Source of the DNA: Rubrivivax sp.
Lineage (GTDB): Bacteria; Pseudomonadota; Gammaproteobacteria; Burkholderiales; Burkholderiaceae_C
DNA: 64,000 nt
Direction of reading: 5' to 3'
Assembly: GCA_020852865.1 (NCBI GenBank)
Contig: JADYZZ010000053.1
Coordinates: 22,359 to 86,358, forward strand
Part shown: positions 35,821-45,095 of the stretch, piece after piece
Layout of the letters: every line of letters begins with the position of its first letter
Numbering within the stretch: position 1 is the stretch's first letter
The notes under the pieces: generated by a model
What the model was told of the DNA's origin: nothing
What the model saw: the letters and a program-made list of their open reading frames with translations, nothing else
The model's database searches: none
Made by a program: the position numbers and the translations under genes

Positions 35821-36603
35821 ATGGCGTACGAGATCGATCTTTCGGGCCGCGTGGCCCTCGTCACCGGCGCTTCGAGCGGGCTGGGCGCGCAGTTCGCGCG
35901 CGTGCTGGCGCGCGCCGGCGCCGGCGTCGTGATGGCGGCGCGGCGCGTCGAGCGCTTGAAGACCCTGCGCGCCGAGATCGAGGCCGACGGCGGCGACGCG
36001 CATTTCGTCGTGCTCGACGTCACCGACCCGGACAGCATCCGCGCCGCGGTGGCGCACGCCGAAACCGAGATGGGCGCGATCGACATCCTCGTCAACAACT
36101 CGGGCGTCGCCTCGACGCAGCGGCTGCTCGACGTGCGCCCCGAGGACTACGACTTCGTGATGAACACCAACACGCGCGGCGCCTTCTTCGTCGCGCAGGA
36201 GGTGGCGCGGCGCATGATCGCGCGCGCCCGGGGCGAGGCGCCGGGCACCTTCGCCGGCGGGCGCATCGTCAACGTCGCGTCGATGGCCGGCCTGGGCGTG
36301 GCACCGGGGATCGCGGTCTATTCGATGAGCAAGGCGGCCGTCGTGCACATGACGCGCGCGATGGCGCTCGAATGGGGGCGCTACGGCATCAACGTCAACG
36401 CGCTGTGCCCGGGCTACATCGACACCGACCTGAACCACCATGTCTGGCAGACCGAGGCCGGCCAGCGCATGATGCAGGGCTTTCCGCGCAAGCGCGTGGG
36501 CACGCCCGCCGACCTCGACGCGGCGCTGGTGATGCTGTGCGCCAACGAGAGCCGTTTCGTCAACGGCGCGGTGATCGCAGCCACCGACGGCCAGTACATC
36601 TGA
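35821..36603 (+). CDS. Short-chain dehydrogenase/reductase (SDR) 3
   Basis: A 260-residue classical SDR with [23 protein letters not shown] (Ser), YSMSK and [10 protein letters not shown]. An Arg pair after beta-2 (AARRVERL) suggests NADP(H). The high GC3 of the gene matches the flanking chromosome, unlike the two SDRs of the island. Its substrate is unknown. ATG 35821 is used; the track adds three residues from a TTG. It is divergent from the ABC operon and precedes yceH by 19 bp. Confidence 0.85.
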   Translation: MAYEIDLSGRVALVTGASSGLGAQFARVLARAGAGVVMAARRVERLKTLRAEIEADGGDAHFVVLDVTDPDSIRAAVAHAETEMGAIDILVNNSGVASTQRLLDVRPEDYDFVMNTNTRGAFFVAQEVARRMIARARGEAPGTFAGGRIVNVASMAGLGVAPGIAVYSMSKAAVVHMTRAMALEWGRYGINVNALCPGYIDTDLNHHVWQTEAGQRMMQGFPRKRVGTPADLDAALVMLCANESRFVNGAVIAATDGQYI

Positions 36604-36622
36604 GCGCGGCGGGTCCGGGCCG

Positions 36623-37270
36623 ATGCGCACGCTCACCCCGCTCGAGGCGCGCGTGCTCGGCGTGCTGGTGGAAAAGCAGGCCACGGTGCCCGACACCTAT
36701 CCGCTCAGCCTGAACGCACTCGTCGTCGGCTGCAACCAGAAGACGGCACGCGACCCGGTGATCGAGGCTGCGGACGCCGAGGCAACGACTGCGCTCGACG
36801 GCCTTAGGGCGCTGGCGCTGGTGTTCGAGACCAGCGGCGGGCGCGTCGTGCGCTACGAACACAACATGGCGCGCGCGCTGCAGCTGCCCGGCGCCGCGGT
36901 CGCGCTGCTGGCGACGCTGATGCTGCGCGGCCCGCAGACCGCCGCCGAGCTGCGGTTGAACTGCGAGCGCCTGCATCGCTTCGCCGACGTCTCTTCGGTG
37001 CAGGGCTTCCTCGACGAGCTCGCTGCCAAGAGCCCGCCGCGCGTGGTGCGGCTCGCGCGCGCGCCGGGCGAGCGCGAGGCGCGCTGGGCGCATCTGCTGT
37101 GCGGCGAGCCCGCGCCGGCACCGCCGCGCGGCGCCGCGCCGAGCGGCGACAGCGAGGTCAGCGCCGGCGAGCTCGCTGCGCTCCAGGCCGAGCAGAGGCG
37201 CCTGGCGGCCGAGCTCGAGGAACTGCGTGCGCTGGTGCAGCGGCTGGCGCGCGAGCTGGGCGTGTCGTAG
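36623..37270 (+). CDS. YceH/DUF480 family protein
   Basis: A 215-residue DUF480 protein made of two winged-helix domains: [40 protein letters not shown] at the N-terminus, then [34 protein letters not shown] Glu/Ala/Leu-rich coiled-coil-like C-terminus (about 175-215) follows. The biochemical role of the family is not established. Nineteen base pairs after SDR 3. Confidence 0.87.
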   Translation: MRTLTPLEARVLGVLVEKQATVPDTYPLSLNALVVGCNQKTARDPVIEAADAEATTALDGLRALALVFETSGGRVVRYEHNMARALQLPGAAVALLATLMLRGPQTAAELRLNCERLHRFADVSSVQGFLDELAAKSPPRVVRLARAPGEREARWAHLLCGEPAPAPPRGAAPSGDSEVSAGELAALQAEQRRLAAELEELRALVQRLARELGVS

Positions 37271-37343
37271 GCATGAGCCCGATGCGTGCCGGGTGAGCGC
37301 CAGGCGTGCGGCGGGCACGCCGACCACAACAGGAGGACGGTGC

Positions 37344-37766
37344 GTGCGCTTCCACATCCCCGAGGCCAAGAAGCTCGTACACGAGGCGACGATACCGATC
37401 CGCTGGGGCGACATGGACGCGATGGGCCATGTCAACAACACCGTGTACTTCCGCTACTTCGAAATCGCGCGCCTGGACTGGGTCTACAAGGTCTGCGGCG
37501 GCTGGCAGGGCAGCACGCAGGGCCCGGTCATCGTCAACGCCTTCTGCAACTTCCTCAGGCAGCTCGAATTCCCGGGTGACGTCCTGGCCCGCTTCTACGT
37601 CACGAACCCCGGCCGCAGCAGCTTCGACACCTACCTCACCATCGAGCGCACCGACCAGCCGGGCATCGTCTGGGCCGAGGGCGGCGCCAAGATGGTGTGG
37701 ACCGACTACGCGACGCGCAAGTCGGTGCCGCTGCCCGAGGCGCTGCGCGCGCAGATCGGCCCTTGA
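37344..37766 (+). CDS. Acyl-CoA thioesterase (4-hydroxybenzoyl-CoA thioesterase/YbgC type)
   Basis: A 140-residue hotdog-fold thioesterase with the catalytic-region motif RWGDMDAMGHVNNTVYFRYFE, which carries the Asp nucleophile or base of the YbgC/4HBT group. It hydrolyses an acyl-CoA; the acyl chain is unknown. Several starts are possible; GTG 37344 has AGGAGG 7 nt upstream and the motif begins at the expected distance. Confidence 0.85.
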   Translation: MRFHIPEAKKLVHEATIPIRWGDMDAMGHVNNTVYFRYFEIARLDWVYKVCGGWQGSTQGPVIVNAFCNFLRQLEFPGDVLARFYVTNPGRSSFDTYLTIERTDQPGIVWAEGGAKMVWTDYATRKSVPLPEALRAQIGP

Positions 37767-37793
37767 GCCGTCGCGCGGCCGCCGCGCCGCCGC

Positions 37794-38189
37794 TCACTGC
37801 AGGGTGTAGGTGGTGGTGGCGTGCGCCGCCAGCTCGTCGTCGGCGCTGATGATCTGGACCTCGCCGAAGCCCAGGCTGCGGCCCATGCGCAGGACGCGCG
37901 CGACGACGCGCGCCGCGCCGCTGGCACCGGAGATCGGACGCAGGAAGCTGGTCTGCAGCTGCACCGTCGTCATCGGCTTGAAGCCGCCCAGGCGCGTCAT
38001 TACGGCGAGCGTCATCGCCACGTCGGCGGCGGCCATCATCGTCTGCGCGCACAGCACGCCGGCGCTCTGCACGTGCACGCTGGTGATGGGCAGTGCCAGC
38101 GTCACTTCGCCGGCGCGCGCGTCGAGCACGCGCAGATCGAGCGCGCGCACCCAGGGCGCGAACAGGCGCGCGAGGGCGTCCTCGAGCAT
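37794..38189 (-). CDS. PaaI-type hotdog thioesterase
   Basis: A 131-residue single hotdog domain. The segment VHVQSAGVLCAQTMMAAADVAMTLAV is the helix region of PaaI-like thioesterases, where a Gly/Asp-type active site is usual, followed by TVQLQTSFLRPISG. The usual HGG motif is replaced by QSAGVL, so activity is uncertain. It converges with the previous thioesterase and diverges from scoA across 258 bp that should hold both promoters. Confidence 0.72.
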   Translation of the reverse strand: MLEDALARLFAPWVRALDLRVLDARAGEVTLALPITSVHVQSAGVLCAQTMMAAADVAMTLAVMTRLGGFKPMTTVQLQTSFLRPISGASGAARVVARVLRMGRSLGFGEVQIISADDELAAHATTTYTLQ

Positions 38190-38447
38190 GCTCGGGTCGG
38201 CGAGCGAGGCGTTCGGGTCGCTGCGTTCCAGGGGCCGCTCCTCGGCTGGGGTGTGCGGCCGATTCTACGGAACGCGCGCGCGATCGAAGCGTTGATCGAC
38301 CCGTGAGCGACGCCGCGTCGAGGACGAACGGGTGCGGACGGGCACACTCGGGTGCGGCGCTCGGGTGCGGCATTACGTAGTACGCTTGCCTGCCGGCGCC
38401 GGCAGCGTGCCGGCGCCGCGAAGCGCCACCCGTCGGAGAAGCTCTCG

Positions 38448-39155
38448 ATGCGCAAGATCTACCCCAGCGCCGCCGCCGCCCTCGAGGGCATCGTGCGCGA
38501 CGGCCAGCTGCTCGCCGTCGGCGGCTTCGGCCTGTGCGGCATCCCCGAGGCGCTGATCGAGGCGCTGCGCGCCAGCGGTGCGAAGAACCTCACCGTGGTG
38601 AGCAACAACGCCGGCGTCGACGGCTTCGGCCTGGGCAAGCTGCTCGAGACGCGCCAGATCAGGAAGATGATCTCGAGCTACGTCGGCGAGAACAAGGAGT
38701 TCGAGCGCCAGTTCCTTGCCGGCGAGCTCGAGCTCGAGTTCACGCCGCAGGGCACGCTGGCCGAGAAGCTGCGCGCCGGCGGGGCCGGCATCCCGGCCTT
38801 CTTCACGCGCACCGGCGTGGGCACGTTGGTGGCCGAAGGCAAGGAGACGCGCGAGTTCGACGGCAGGAGCTACGTCATGGAGCGCGCGCTCGTGCCCGAC
38901 GTCGCGCTCGGCAAGGCCTGGAAGGCCGACGAGAGCGGCAACCTCGTGTTCCGCCGCACCGCGCGCAACTTCAACCCGGCGGTCATCATGGCCGGCCGCG
39001 TGAGCGTGGTCGAGGTCGAGGAGATCGTGCCGCTCGGAACCTTCGACCCCGACGCCGTGCACCTGCCCGGCATCTACGTGCACCGGCTGGTGCTCAACGC
39101 GCACCCCGAGAAGCGCATCGAGAAGCGCACGCTGCGCGAGTCGGGCGCGGCCTGA
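38448..39155 (+). CDS. scoA: 3-oxoacid CoA-transferase subunit A
   Basis: A 235-residue alpha subunit of succinyl-CoA:3-oxoacid CoA-transferase. Typical segments are [81 protein letters not shown] and [23 protein letters not shown] (each recognised in pieces). It transfers CoA to acetoacetate or 3-oxoadipate. The ATG at 38448 follows GGAGA. It pairs with scoB 34 bp downstream. Confidence 0.92.
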   Translation: MRKIYPSAAAALEGIVRDGQLLAVGGFGLCGIPEALIEALRASGAKNLTVVSNNAGVDGFGLGKLLETRQIRKMISSYVGENKEFERQFLAGELELEFTPQGTLAEKLRAGGAGIPAFFTRTGVGTLVAEGKETREFDGRSYVMERALVPDVALGKAWKADESGNLVFRRTARNFNPAVIMAGRVSVVEVEEIVPLGTFDPDAVHLPGIYVHRLVLNAHPEKRIEKRTLRESGAA

Positions 39156-39189
39156 GCCGCCGACGGCAGCAAGCGCAAGGAGCAAGCGA

Positions 39190-39828
39190 ATGGCCTGGAC
39201 CCAGGATCAGATGGCCGAGCGTGCGGCCCGCGAACTGCACGACGGCTTCTACGTCAACCTCGGCATCGGCATCCCGACGCTGGTGGCCAACTACGTGCCC
39301 AAGGACATCACGGTCTGGCTGCAAAGCGAGAACGGCATGCTCGGCATCGGCCCCTTCCCGACCGCGGACGAGATCGACGCCGACCTCATCAATGCCGGCA
39401 AGCAGACGGTGACCACCATCCCCGGCTCGTCGATCTTCGGCAGCCACGAGAGCTTCGCGATGATTCGCGGCGGCAAGATCAATCTGTCGATCCTCGGCGC
39501 GATGCAGGTCAGCGAGAAGGGCGATCTCGCCAACTGGATGATCCCGGGCAAGATGGTCAAGGGCATGGGCGGCGCGATGGACCTGGTGGGCGGCGTCAGG
39601 AGCGTCGTCGTCGTCATGGAGCATGTGGCGCGCAAGAAGGACGGCGGCTACGACCTCAAGATCCTGCCGCAGTGCACGCTGCCGCTCACCGGCGTCGGCG
39701 TCGTCGACCGCATCATCACCGACCTCGCCGTGCTCGACGTGACGCCGCACGGGCTCATCGTGGTCGAGCTCGCGCCGGGCGTCACGCGCGAGGAAGTGCA
39801 GGCCAAGACGGGCGTGCCGCTGCAGTAG
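39190..39828 (+). CDS. scoB: 3-oxoacid CoA-transferase subunit B
   Basis: A 212-residue beta subunit. The catalytic Glu lies in [12 protein letters not shown] (about 48), and the ending includes [16 protein letters not shown] and [20 protein letters not shown]. With scoA it makes a complete enzyme for 3-oxoacid activation, which could serve ketone-body or aromatic (3-oxoadipate) catabolism. The TAG stop is the first triplet of a three-copy octamer repeat. Confidence 0.93.
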   Translation: MAWTQDQMAERAARELHDGFYVNLGIGIPTLVANYVPKDITVWLQSENGMLGIGPFPTADEIDADLINAGKQTVTTIPGSSIFGSHESFAMIRGGKINLSILGAMQVSEKGDLANWMIPGKMVKGMGGAMDLVGGVRSVVVVMEHVARKKDGGYDLKILPQCTLPLTGVGVVDRIITDLAVLDVTPHGLIVVELAPGVTREEVQAKTGVPLQ

Positions 39829-39849
39829 GGCGGTAGGGCGGTAGGGCGG
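39826..39849 (+). repeat. Three perfect copies of an 8-bp repeat
   Basis: TAGGGCGG is repeated three times in tandem; the scoB stop codon is the start of the first copy. In rotated form (GCGGTAGG) it resembles the GCGGCATA/GCGGCAGA octamers 2.2 kb downstream. Confidence 0.9.
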
Positions 39850-39959
39850 CGCGGCATGCACGCTGCATCGCACGCGCCGTCGGCGCCGGTCGCGGGCGAG
39901 GGCGCGGCGGCAGGTGCGACGGGCATGGCGCGCAGGCAGTGATCGGCGGCCGGATCGGC

Positions 39960-41864
39960 ATGGGTACGCCCGGGTCTGGCGAGGGCATCGTGCAGACCCG
40001 GCGCCTGCTGTCGCGGCGGGTCCTGTTACTCGCGCTGCTGGCCGGCTGTGCCGGGCCGCCGTCGGTCGTGCCAGCCGATGCGCCTGCCGATGCGCCTGCC
40101 GATGCTTCATCGGCCGGCCCAGCCCTCGCGCCGCCCGTCGCGGCCGCCGACGCCGACAGCGGCGAGCTGCCCGAGCGCGGCTCGGGCCATACGCCCAAGC
40201 CCGGCTGGGCGTTGAGCCGCATGGCGGTGGCGGCGGCCAACCCGCTGGCCGCCGAAGCCGGCTGGCGCATGCTGCAGGCCGGAGGCAATGCCGTCGATGC
40301 CGCGGTGGCCGTGCAGATGGTGCTGGCGCTGGTCGAGCCGCAGAGCAGCGGCCTGGGCGGCGGCGCGCTGCTGCTGCTGTGGGACGGCCGCCGGACGAGC
40401 GCCTGGGACGGCCGCGAGACCGCACCGGCGGCCGCCGACGAGCGCCTGTTCCTGCGCCCCGACGGCCGGCCGATGCCGTTCGGCGCGGCCGCGGTCGGCG
40501 GCCGCGCCGTGGGTGTGCCGGGCGCGGTGCGCATGCTCGAAGCCGTGCAGCGCGCACACGGCCGGCTGCCCTGGGCGCGCCTGTTCGAGCCGGCGATCGC
40601 GCTGGCCGATCGCGGCTTCCCGGTCGGCGAGCGGCTGCATCGGCAACTCGCCGCCGATGTGCATCTGGCGCAGGACGTGCAGGCCAGGCGCTACTTCTTC
40701 GACGCCGCCGGCGCACCTTGGCCGATCGGCCACCGGCTCAGGAATCCGGCATTGGCCGAGGTGCTGCGTGCCATCGCCGCGCGCGGTGCCGACGCGTTGC
40801 ACCGCGGCGCTGTGGCGGCCGACATCGTCGCGCGCGTGCGCGGCCATGCCGGCAATCCGGGGCGTCTGAGCGAAGCCGACCTCGCCGCGTACCGGCCGCG
40901 GCAGCGCGCGCCGCTGTGCGCCGACTGGCGGCAGCGCTACCGCGTCTGCGGCTTCCCGCCGCCCTCGTCGGGGCAGATCGCGATCATGCAGATCCTGGGC
41001 ATGCTCGAGCGCATGGCGCCGGCGCCGCTGGCCGAGGGCGTGCCGACGCCGGCCTGGCTGCATGTCTACACCGAGGCGGCACGGCTCGCGTTCGCCGACC
41101 GCGACCGCTACCTCGCCGACCCCGACTATGTCGCGGCGCCCGGCGGCGACTGGCGCGCGCTGCTCGCGTCGGCCTATCTCGCGCAGCGCGCGGCGCTGAT
41201 CGGCCCGACGCGCATGCCGCGCGCGCCGGCCGGGCAACCGGCGGGCGAGGCCGGCGCGCGGGCCGCCATGCCGGCGCAGCCCGAATCCGGCACGAGCCAT
41301 GTCAGCATCGTCGATGCCGAGGGCCGCGCCGTCGCGCTGACGACCACGATCGAAGCGGAATTCGGTGCCCGCCTGATGAGCGACGGCGGCAGCGGCAAGG
41401 CCGGCGGCTTCCTGCTCAACAACCAGCTCACCGACTTTTCCTTCGTGCCCGCCGACGCCGCCAGCCGGCCGGTGGCCAACCGCGTGCAGCCGGGCAAGCG
41501 GCCGCGCTCGAGCATGAGTCCGACGTTGGTGTTCGACCTGCGCGACGGCCGGCTCGTGATGACGCTCGGATCGCCCGGCGGCGCGGCGATCATCCACTAC
41601 ACCGCCAAGACACTGCTCGGCACGCTGGCCTGGGGCCTGGACGTGCAGCGCGCGATCGACCTGCCCAACTTCGCCACCTTCGGCGGCGCGCTGCTGCTCG
41701 AAGCGGGGCGCTACCCGGATGCCACGGCAGCGGCGCTGCGCGCGCTCGGACACGAGGTGCGCGAGCTGGAGCTGACGAGCGGCGTGCAGGCGATCGAACG
41801 CCGGCCCGGCGGCTGGTTCGGCGGCGCCGACCCGCGCCGCGAAGGCGTGGTGGTGGGCGAGTGA
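39960..41864 (+). CDS. ggt: Gamma-glutamyltransferase, probable lipoprotein
   Basis: A 634-residue gamma-glutamyltransferase/hydrolase. Family segments are MAVAAANPLAAEAGWRMLQAGGNAVDAAVAVQ, SSGLGGGAL, and the autocleavage site with the N-terminal nucleophile Thr in ESGTSHVSIVD (about 430 in the precursor). The product transfers glutamyl from glutathione or related peptides in the periplasm. The N-terminus RRVLLLALLAGC is a lipobox, so the protein is likely lipid-anchored, unlike soluble E. coli Ggt. ATG 39960 gives a compact signal; a GTG at 39939 is also possible. A three-fold PADA repeat (PADAPADAPADA) follows the lipobox Cys. Confidence 0.87.
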   Translation: MGTPGSGEGIVQTRRLLSRRVLLLALLAGCAGPPSVVPADAPADAPADASSAGPALAPPVAAADADSGELPERGSGHTPKPGWALSRMAVAAANPLAAEAGWRMLQAGGNAVDAAVAVQMVLALVEPQSSGLGGGALLLLWDGRRTSAWDGRETAPAAADERLFLRPDGRPMPFGAAAVGGRAVGVPGAVRMLEAVQRAHGRLPWARLFEPAIALADRGFPVGERLHRQLAADVHLAQDVQARRYFFDAAGAPWPIGHRLRNPALAEVLRAIAARGADALHRGAVAADIVARVRGHAGNPGRLSEADLAAYRPRQRAPLCADWRQRYRVCGFPPPSSGQIAIMQILGMLERMAPAPLAEGVPTPAWLHVYTEAARLAFADRDRYLADPDYVAAPGGDWRALLASAYLAQRAALIGPTRMPRAPAGQPAGEAGARAAMPAQPESGTSHVSIVDAEGRAVALTTTIEAEFGARLMSDGGSGKAGGFLLNNQLTDFSFVPADAASRPVANRVQPGKRPRSSMSPTLVFDLRDGRLVMTLGSPGGAAIIHYTAKTLLGTLAWGLDVQRAIDLPNFATFGGALLLEAGRYPDATAAALRALGHEVRELELTSGVQAIERRPGGWFGGADPRREGVVVGE

Positions 41865-42010
41865 ACGCGTGCGGGCAGGTCGGCCTGAGCCGCCAGGCCG
41901 CACGGAGTGGACGCGAGACGCGCGGGACGCGCAGGGCGCAAAGGGTGAACCGGGCGGCAGCCCGGCAGCGCAGCGCAGCCGCTTCGCAGCCGAGGGGGCC
42001 GAGCGGGCGA

Positions 42011-42178
42011 GCGGCATAGCGGCATAGCGGCATAGCGGCATAGCGGCATAGCGGCATAGCGGCATAGCGGCAGAGCGGCAGAGCGGCAGAGCGGCAGAGC
42101 GGCAGAGCGGCAGAGCGGCAGAGCGGCAGAGCGGCAAAGCGGCAGCGCGGCAAAGCGGCAGAGCGGCAGAGCGGCAGA
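42011..42178 (+). repeat. Compound octanucleotide tandem array, 21 copies
   Basis: Counting by eye gives 21 contiguous 8-bp units. The first seven are GCGGCATA, the next eight GCGGCAGA, then GCGGCAAA, GCGGCAGC, GCGGCAAA and three more GCGGCAGA. It lies in the 491-bp gene-free stretch 41865-42355 between ggt and the outer-membrane efflux gene; the rest of that stretch holds no gene. Eight bases cycle through all three frames, which produces artificial Cys/Leu-rich ORFs on the minus strand. Confidence 0.95.
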
Positions 42179-42355
42179 GCGCAGCGGCATGCGGCGACGC
42201 CGAATTCCCGCAGTGCGTAGACTCGCGGCTCGCAGCGCACGGCCAATGGCGCCGGGCCTGCAGCGCAAGGTGCGCGGCTCGCGACGCGTCGTCGAGGCCG
42301 TGTCCGCCCTGGTGCCGGCAGGAGGCAGCCGCAACATGCCGCAAGGAGCAGATTC

Positions 42356-43873
42356 ATGAGCCGGTTGCCGATCGAAGCGCGCCCCGGGCTGGCCGCCGCG
42401 GTGACGGCGCTCGCGCTCGGCGGCTGTGCCGTCGGTCCGGACTTCGTGTCGCCGCCGGCGCCGCTGCCGGCCGACGCACCGCACCCGTACACCGCCGCGC
42501 CGCTGCCGGCACGCACGGCAAGCGCGCCCGGCCCGGGCGGCGCGGCGCAGCGGCTCGACGCGGCGCTCGACGTACCCGCGCTGTGGTGGGAGCTGTTCCG
42601 CTCGCCGGCCCTGGACGCGCTGGTGCGCTCGGCACTCGAACGCAGCCCGACGTTGGCGGCCGCCGACGCCGCACTGCGCCAGGCGCAGGCGTTGCAGGCG
42701 GCCGGTGCCGCGAGCGGCCTGTGGCCGAGCGTCGGCGGCAGCGCCGGCCTCGCGCGCCAGCGCAGCTCGCAGGCCGCGAGCGGCGTGCCGGGCGGCACCG
42801 TCTACACGCTGTACAACGCCAGCGTCGCCGTCTCGTACCAGGTCGATGCGTTCGGCGCCACGCGGCGCACCCTCGAGGCGCTGCAGGCCGTCGTCGACGC
42901 GCAGCGCTGGCAGCTCGAGGCGGCGCGCCTGGCGCTCAGCGCCAACGTCGTCACCGCCGCGATCCAGGACGCTGCGCTGCGTGCGCAGCTCGACGCCACG
43001 CGCTCGGTGATCGCGGCGCAGCGGCGCGCGCTCGCGCTGGTCGAGCGCCAGCAGGCCGCGGGCGCGGTGACGCTGGCTGCGGTGCTCGCGCAGCGCACGC
43101 TGCTGGCGCAGACCGAGGCCGCGTTGCCGCCGCTCGAAAAGGCGCGCGAGCATAACCGCCAGCTGCTCGCCGTCGTCGCCGGCCGCCTGCCCGCCGAAGC
43201 GGGCCTGCCCGAGTTCGATCTGGACGGTCTGACGCTGCCCGAGGCGCTTCCTCTCAGCCTGCCTTCGGCACTGGTGCGTCAGCGCCCCGACATCCGCGCC
43301 AGCGAGGCGCTGCTGCACCAGGCGAGCGCGCAGCTCGGCGTGGCGGCGGCGAGCCTGTACCCGCAGATCACGCTGTCGGGCAGCGCGGGCCTGCAGAGCC
43401 TCAGCGCCGATCGGCTGTTCGAGCGCTCGGCCGCGGCCTGGTCGCTGGGCGCCGGGCTGCTCGAGCCGATCTTCAACCGCGACGCGCTGCGTGCGCGCGA
43501 GCAGGCTGCGCGGGCCGCGCTCGAGCAGGCCGACGCGCAGTACCGCCAGACCGTGCTGCAGGCCTTCCTCGACGTCGCGCGCACGCTGCAGGCGCTGCAC
43601 AGCGATGCCCAGGCGCTGCACACGCAGGCCGAGGCGGAGACGCTGGCGCAGCGCACGCTCGAGCTGGTGGAGGCGCAGCATCGTGCCGGTGCCGTGAGCG
43701 TTCTGGCGCTGCTCGACGCCCAGCGCGCGCTGCAGCAGACGCGCATCGGCCGCGTGCAGGCGCAGGCCGCGCGCCTGGCCGACAGCGCGGCGCTGTTCCA
43801 GGCGCTGGGCGGCGGCTGGTGGAACCGCGCCTCCGCTGCCGCGGCTTCGGGCACGCAGGCCGCCTCGAACTGA
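42356..43873 (+). CDS. Outer-membrane efflux lipoprotein (NodT/OprM type)
   Basis: A 505-residue TolC-family outer-membrane factor with a lipobox signal (ALALGGCAVGPDF) that gives a lipid-anchored trimeric channel. Features are PALWWELFRSPALDALV, the two long coiled-coil halves (about 95-270 and 310-490) and the conserved RQRPDIRASEALLHQASAQLGVA and YPQITLSGSAG near the second repeat. AAGGAG precedes the ATG. First gene of an efflux operon and directly downstream of the octamer array. Confidence 0.9.
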   Translation: MSRLPIEARPGLAAAVTALALGGCAVGPDFVSPPAPLPADAPHPYTAAPLPARTASAPGPGGAAQRLDAALDVPALWWELFRSPALDALVRSALERSPTLAAADAALRQAQALQAAGAASGLWPSVGGSAGLARQRSSQAASGVPGGTVYTLYNASVAVSYQVDAFGATRRTLEALQAVVDAQRWQLEAARLALSANVVTAAIQDAALRAQLDATRSVIAAQRRALALVERQQAAGAVTLAAVLAQRTLLAQTEAALPPLEKAREHNRQLLAVVAGRLPAEAGLPEFDLDGLTLPEALPLSLPSALVRQRPDIRASEALLHQASAQLGVAAASLYPQITLSGSAGLQSLSADRLFERSAAAWSLGAGLLEPIFNRDALRAREQAARAALEQADAQYRQTVLQAFLDVARTLQALHSDAQALHTQAEAETLAQRTLELVEAQHRAGAVSVLALLDAQRALQQTRIGRVQAQAARLADSAALFQALGGGWWNRASAAAASGTQAASN

Positions 43874-43967
43874 AAGCCGGGCAAGGGTTGAACCGCCTGC
43901 ACCGTCCATGCCCTCAACGGCTCCGGTTCCCGACACGAAATCGAAAAGGCAACGGAAGGAATCCGCG

Positions 43968-45083
43968 ATGGTCTCGCGTACCGCCAAACGCATGGGCTGG
44001 ATGCTGCTCGCCGTGCTTCTGCTCGTGGGCGCGCTGGCGGCGATCAAGTTCGCGCAGATCCGCACGATGATCGCCAACCTGCCCAAGCCGCAGCCGCAGG
44101 TGGTGAGCGCGATGGCCGCGCCGATGCTCGAATGGCAGCCGCAGCTCGCGGCCGTGGGCTCGCTCGTCGCGGTGCGCGGCGTCGACGTCGCCGGCGAGGT
44201 CGCGGGACTGGTGCGCGACGTGCGCTTCAAGTCCGGCCAGGACGTGCGCGCCGGAGACGTGCTGGTGCAGCTCGTCGCCGACGCCGACGTCGCGCAGCAG
44301 CAGGTGCTGCAGGCGGCGGTCGACCTCGCGGCCAAGGTGCTGGCGCGCGACCGCGAGCAACTCGCCGCACAGGCGGTGAGCCAGGCGCAGATCGACGCCG
44401 ACGAGGCCGACCTGCGCGCCAAGCGTGCCAGCCTGGCGCAGCAGACCGCGCTCGTGGCGCGCAAGACGATCCGCGCGCCCTTCGCCGGGCGCCTGGGCAT
44501 CACCAGCGTCAACCCGGGCCAGTACCTCAACCCGGGCGACAAGATCGTCACGCTGCAGACGCTCGACCCGATCCACGTCGGCTTCACGCTGCCGCAAAAG
44601 GAGTTCGGCCGCCTCGCGCTCGGCCAGCGCGTCGTGCTTGCCGGCGACGCCCACCCCGGCGAGCGCTTCGTCGGCCGCATCAGCGCGATCGCCCCGCGCG
44701 TCGACCCGGCGACGCGCAACCTGCAGCTCGAAGCGACCGTGCCCAACCCCGAGCGGCGGCTGCTGCCGGGGATGTTCGTGCGCGTCGAGATCGCCATCGG
44801 CGAGCCGCAACCCCGCCTCACGCTGCCGCAGACCGCGATCACCTACAACCCCTACGGCTCGACGGTGTTCGTGGTCGAGCCGGGTGAGCCGAAGAAGGTC
44901 AAGCAGGTGTTCGTCACCACCGGCGCGACGCGCGGCGACCAGGTCGCCGTCACCTCCGGCCTGACCGAGGGCCAGCAGGTCGTCACCAGCGGGCAGGTCA
45001 AACTCAAGAACGGCACCGAAGTGAAGATCGACAACAGCGTGCAGCCGGCCAACAGCCCGAACCCGAAGCCGCAGGAAAACTGA
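43968..45083 (+). CDS. RND efflux periplasmic adaptor (membrane fusion protein)
   Basis: A 371-residue HlyD/AcrA-type adaptor with one N-terminal membrane helix (MGWMLLAVLLLVGALAAI), lipoyl-like halves around VRDVRFKSGQDVRAGDVLVQL and IRAPFAGRLGITSVNPGQYLNPGDKI, a coiled-coil hairpin and a C-terminal barrel. It links the RND pump to the outer-membrane channel. GGAAGGA lies ahead of the ATG. The helical-hairpin organisation matches MexH/MdtA-like adaptors. Confidence 0.92.
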   Translation: MVSRTAKRMGWMLLAVLLLVGALAAIKFAQIRTMIANLPKPQPQVVSAMAAPMLEWQPQLAAVGSLVAVRGVDVAGEVAGLVRDVRFKSGQDVRAGDVLVQLVADADVAQQQVLQAAVDLAAKVLARDREQLAAQAVSQAQIDADEADLRAKRASLAQQTALVARKTIRAPFAGRLGITSVNPGQYLNPGDKIVTLQTLDPIHVGFTLPQKEFGRLALGQRVVLAGDAHPGERFVGRISAIAPRVDPATRNLQLEATVPNPERRLLPGMFVRVEIAIGEPQPRLTLPQTAITYNPYGSTVFVVEPGEPKKVKQVFVTTGATRGDQVAVTSGLTEGQQVVTSGQVKLKNGTEVKIDNSVQPANSPNPKPQEN

Positions 45084-45095
45084 TCGGGTGCGGCC

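Noticed and set aside
42011-42178. CRISPR-like array
   Set aside because: Units are 8 bp and contiguous, with no spacers and no cas genes.
41711-44842. Cys/Leu-rich repeat protein (CRSAALPL units) on the minus strand
   Set aside because: It is the octamer array read in three cycling frames; the flanks are antisense shadow of ggt and the outer-membrane factor.
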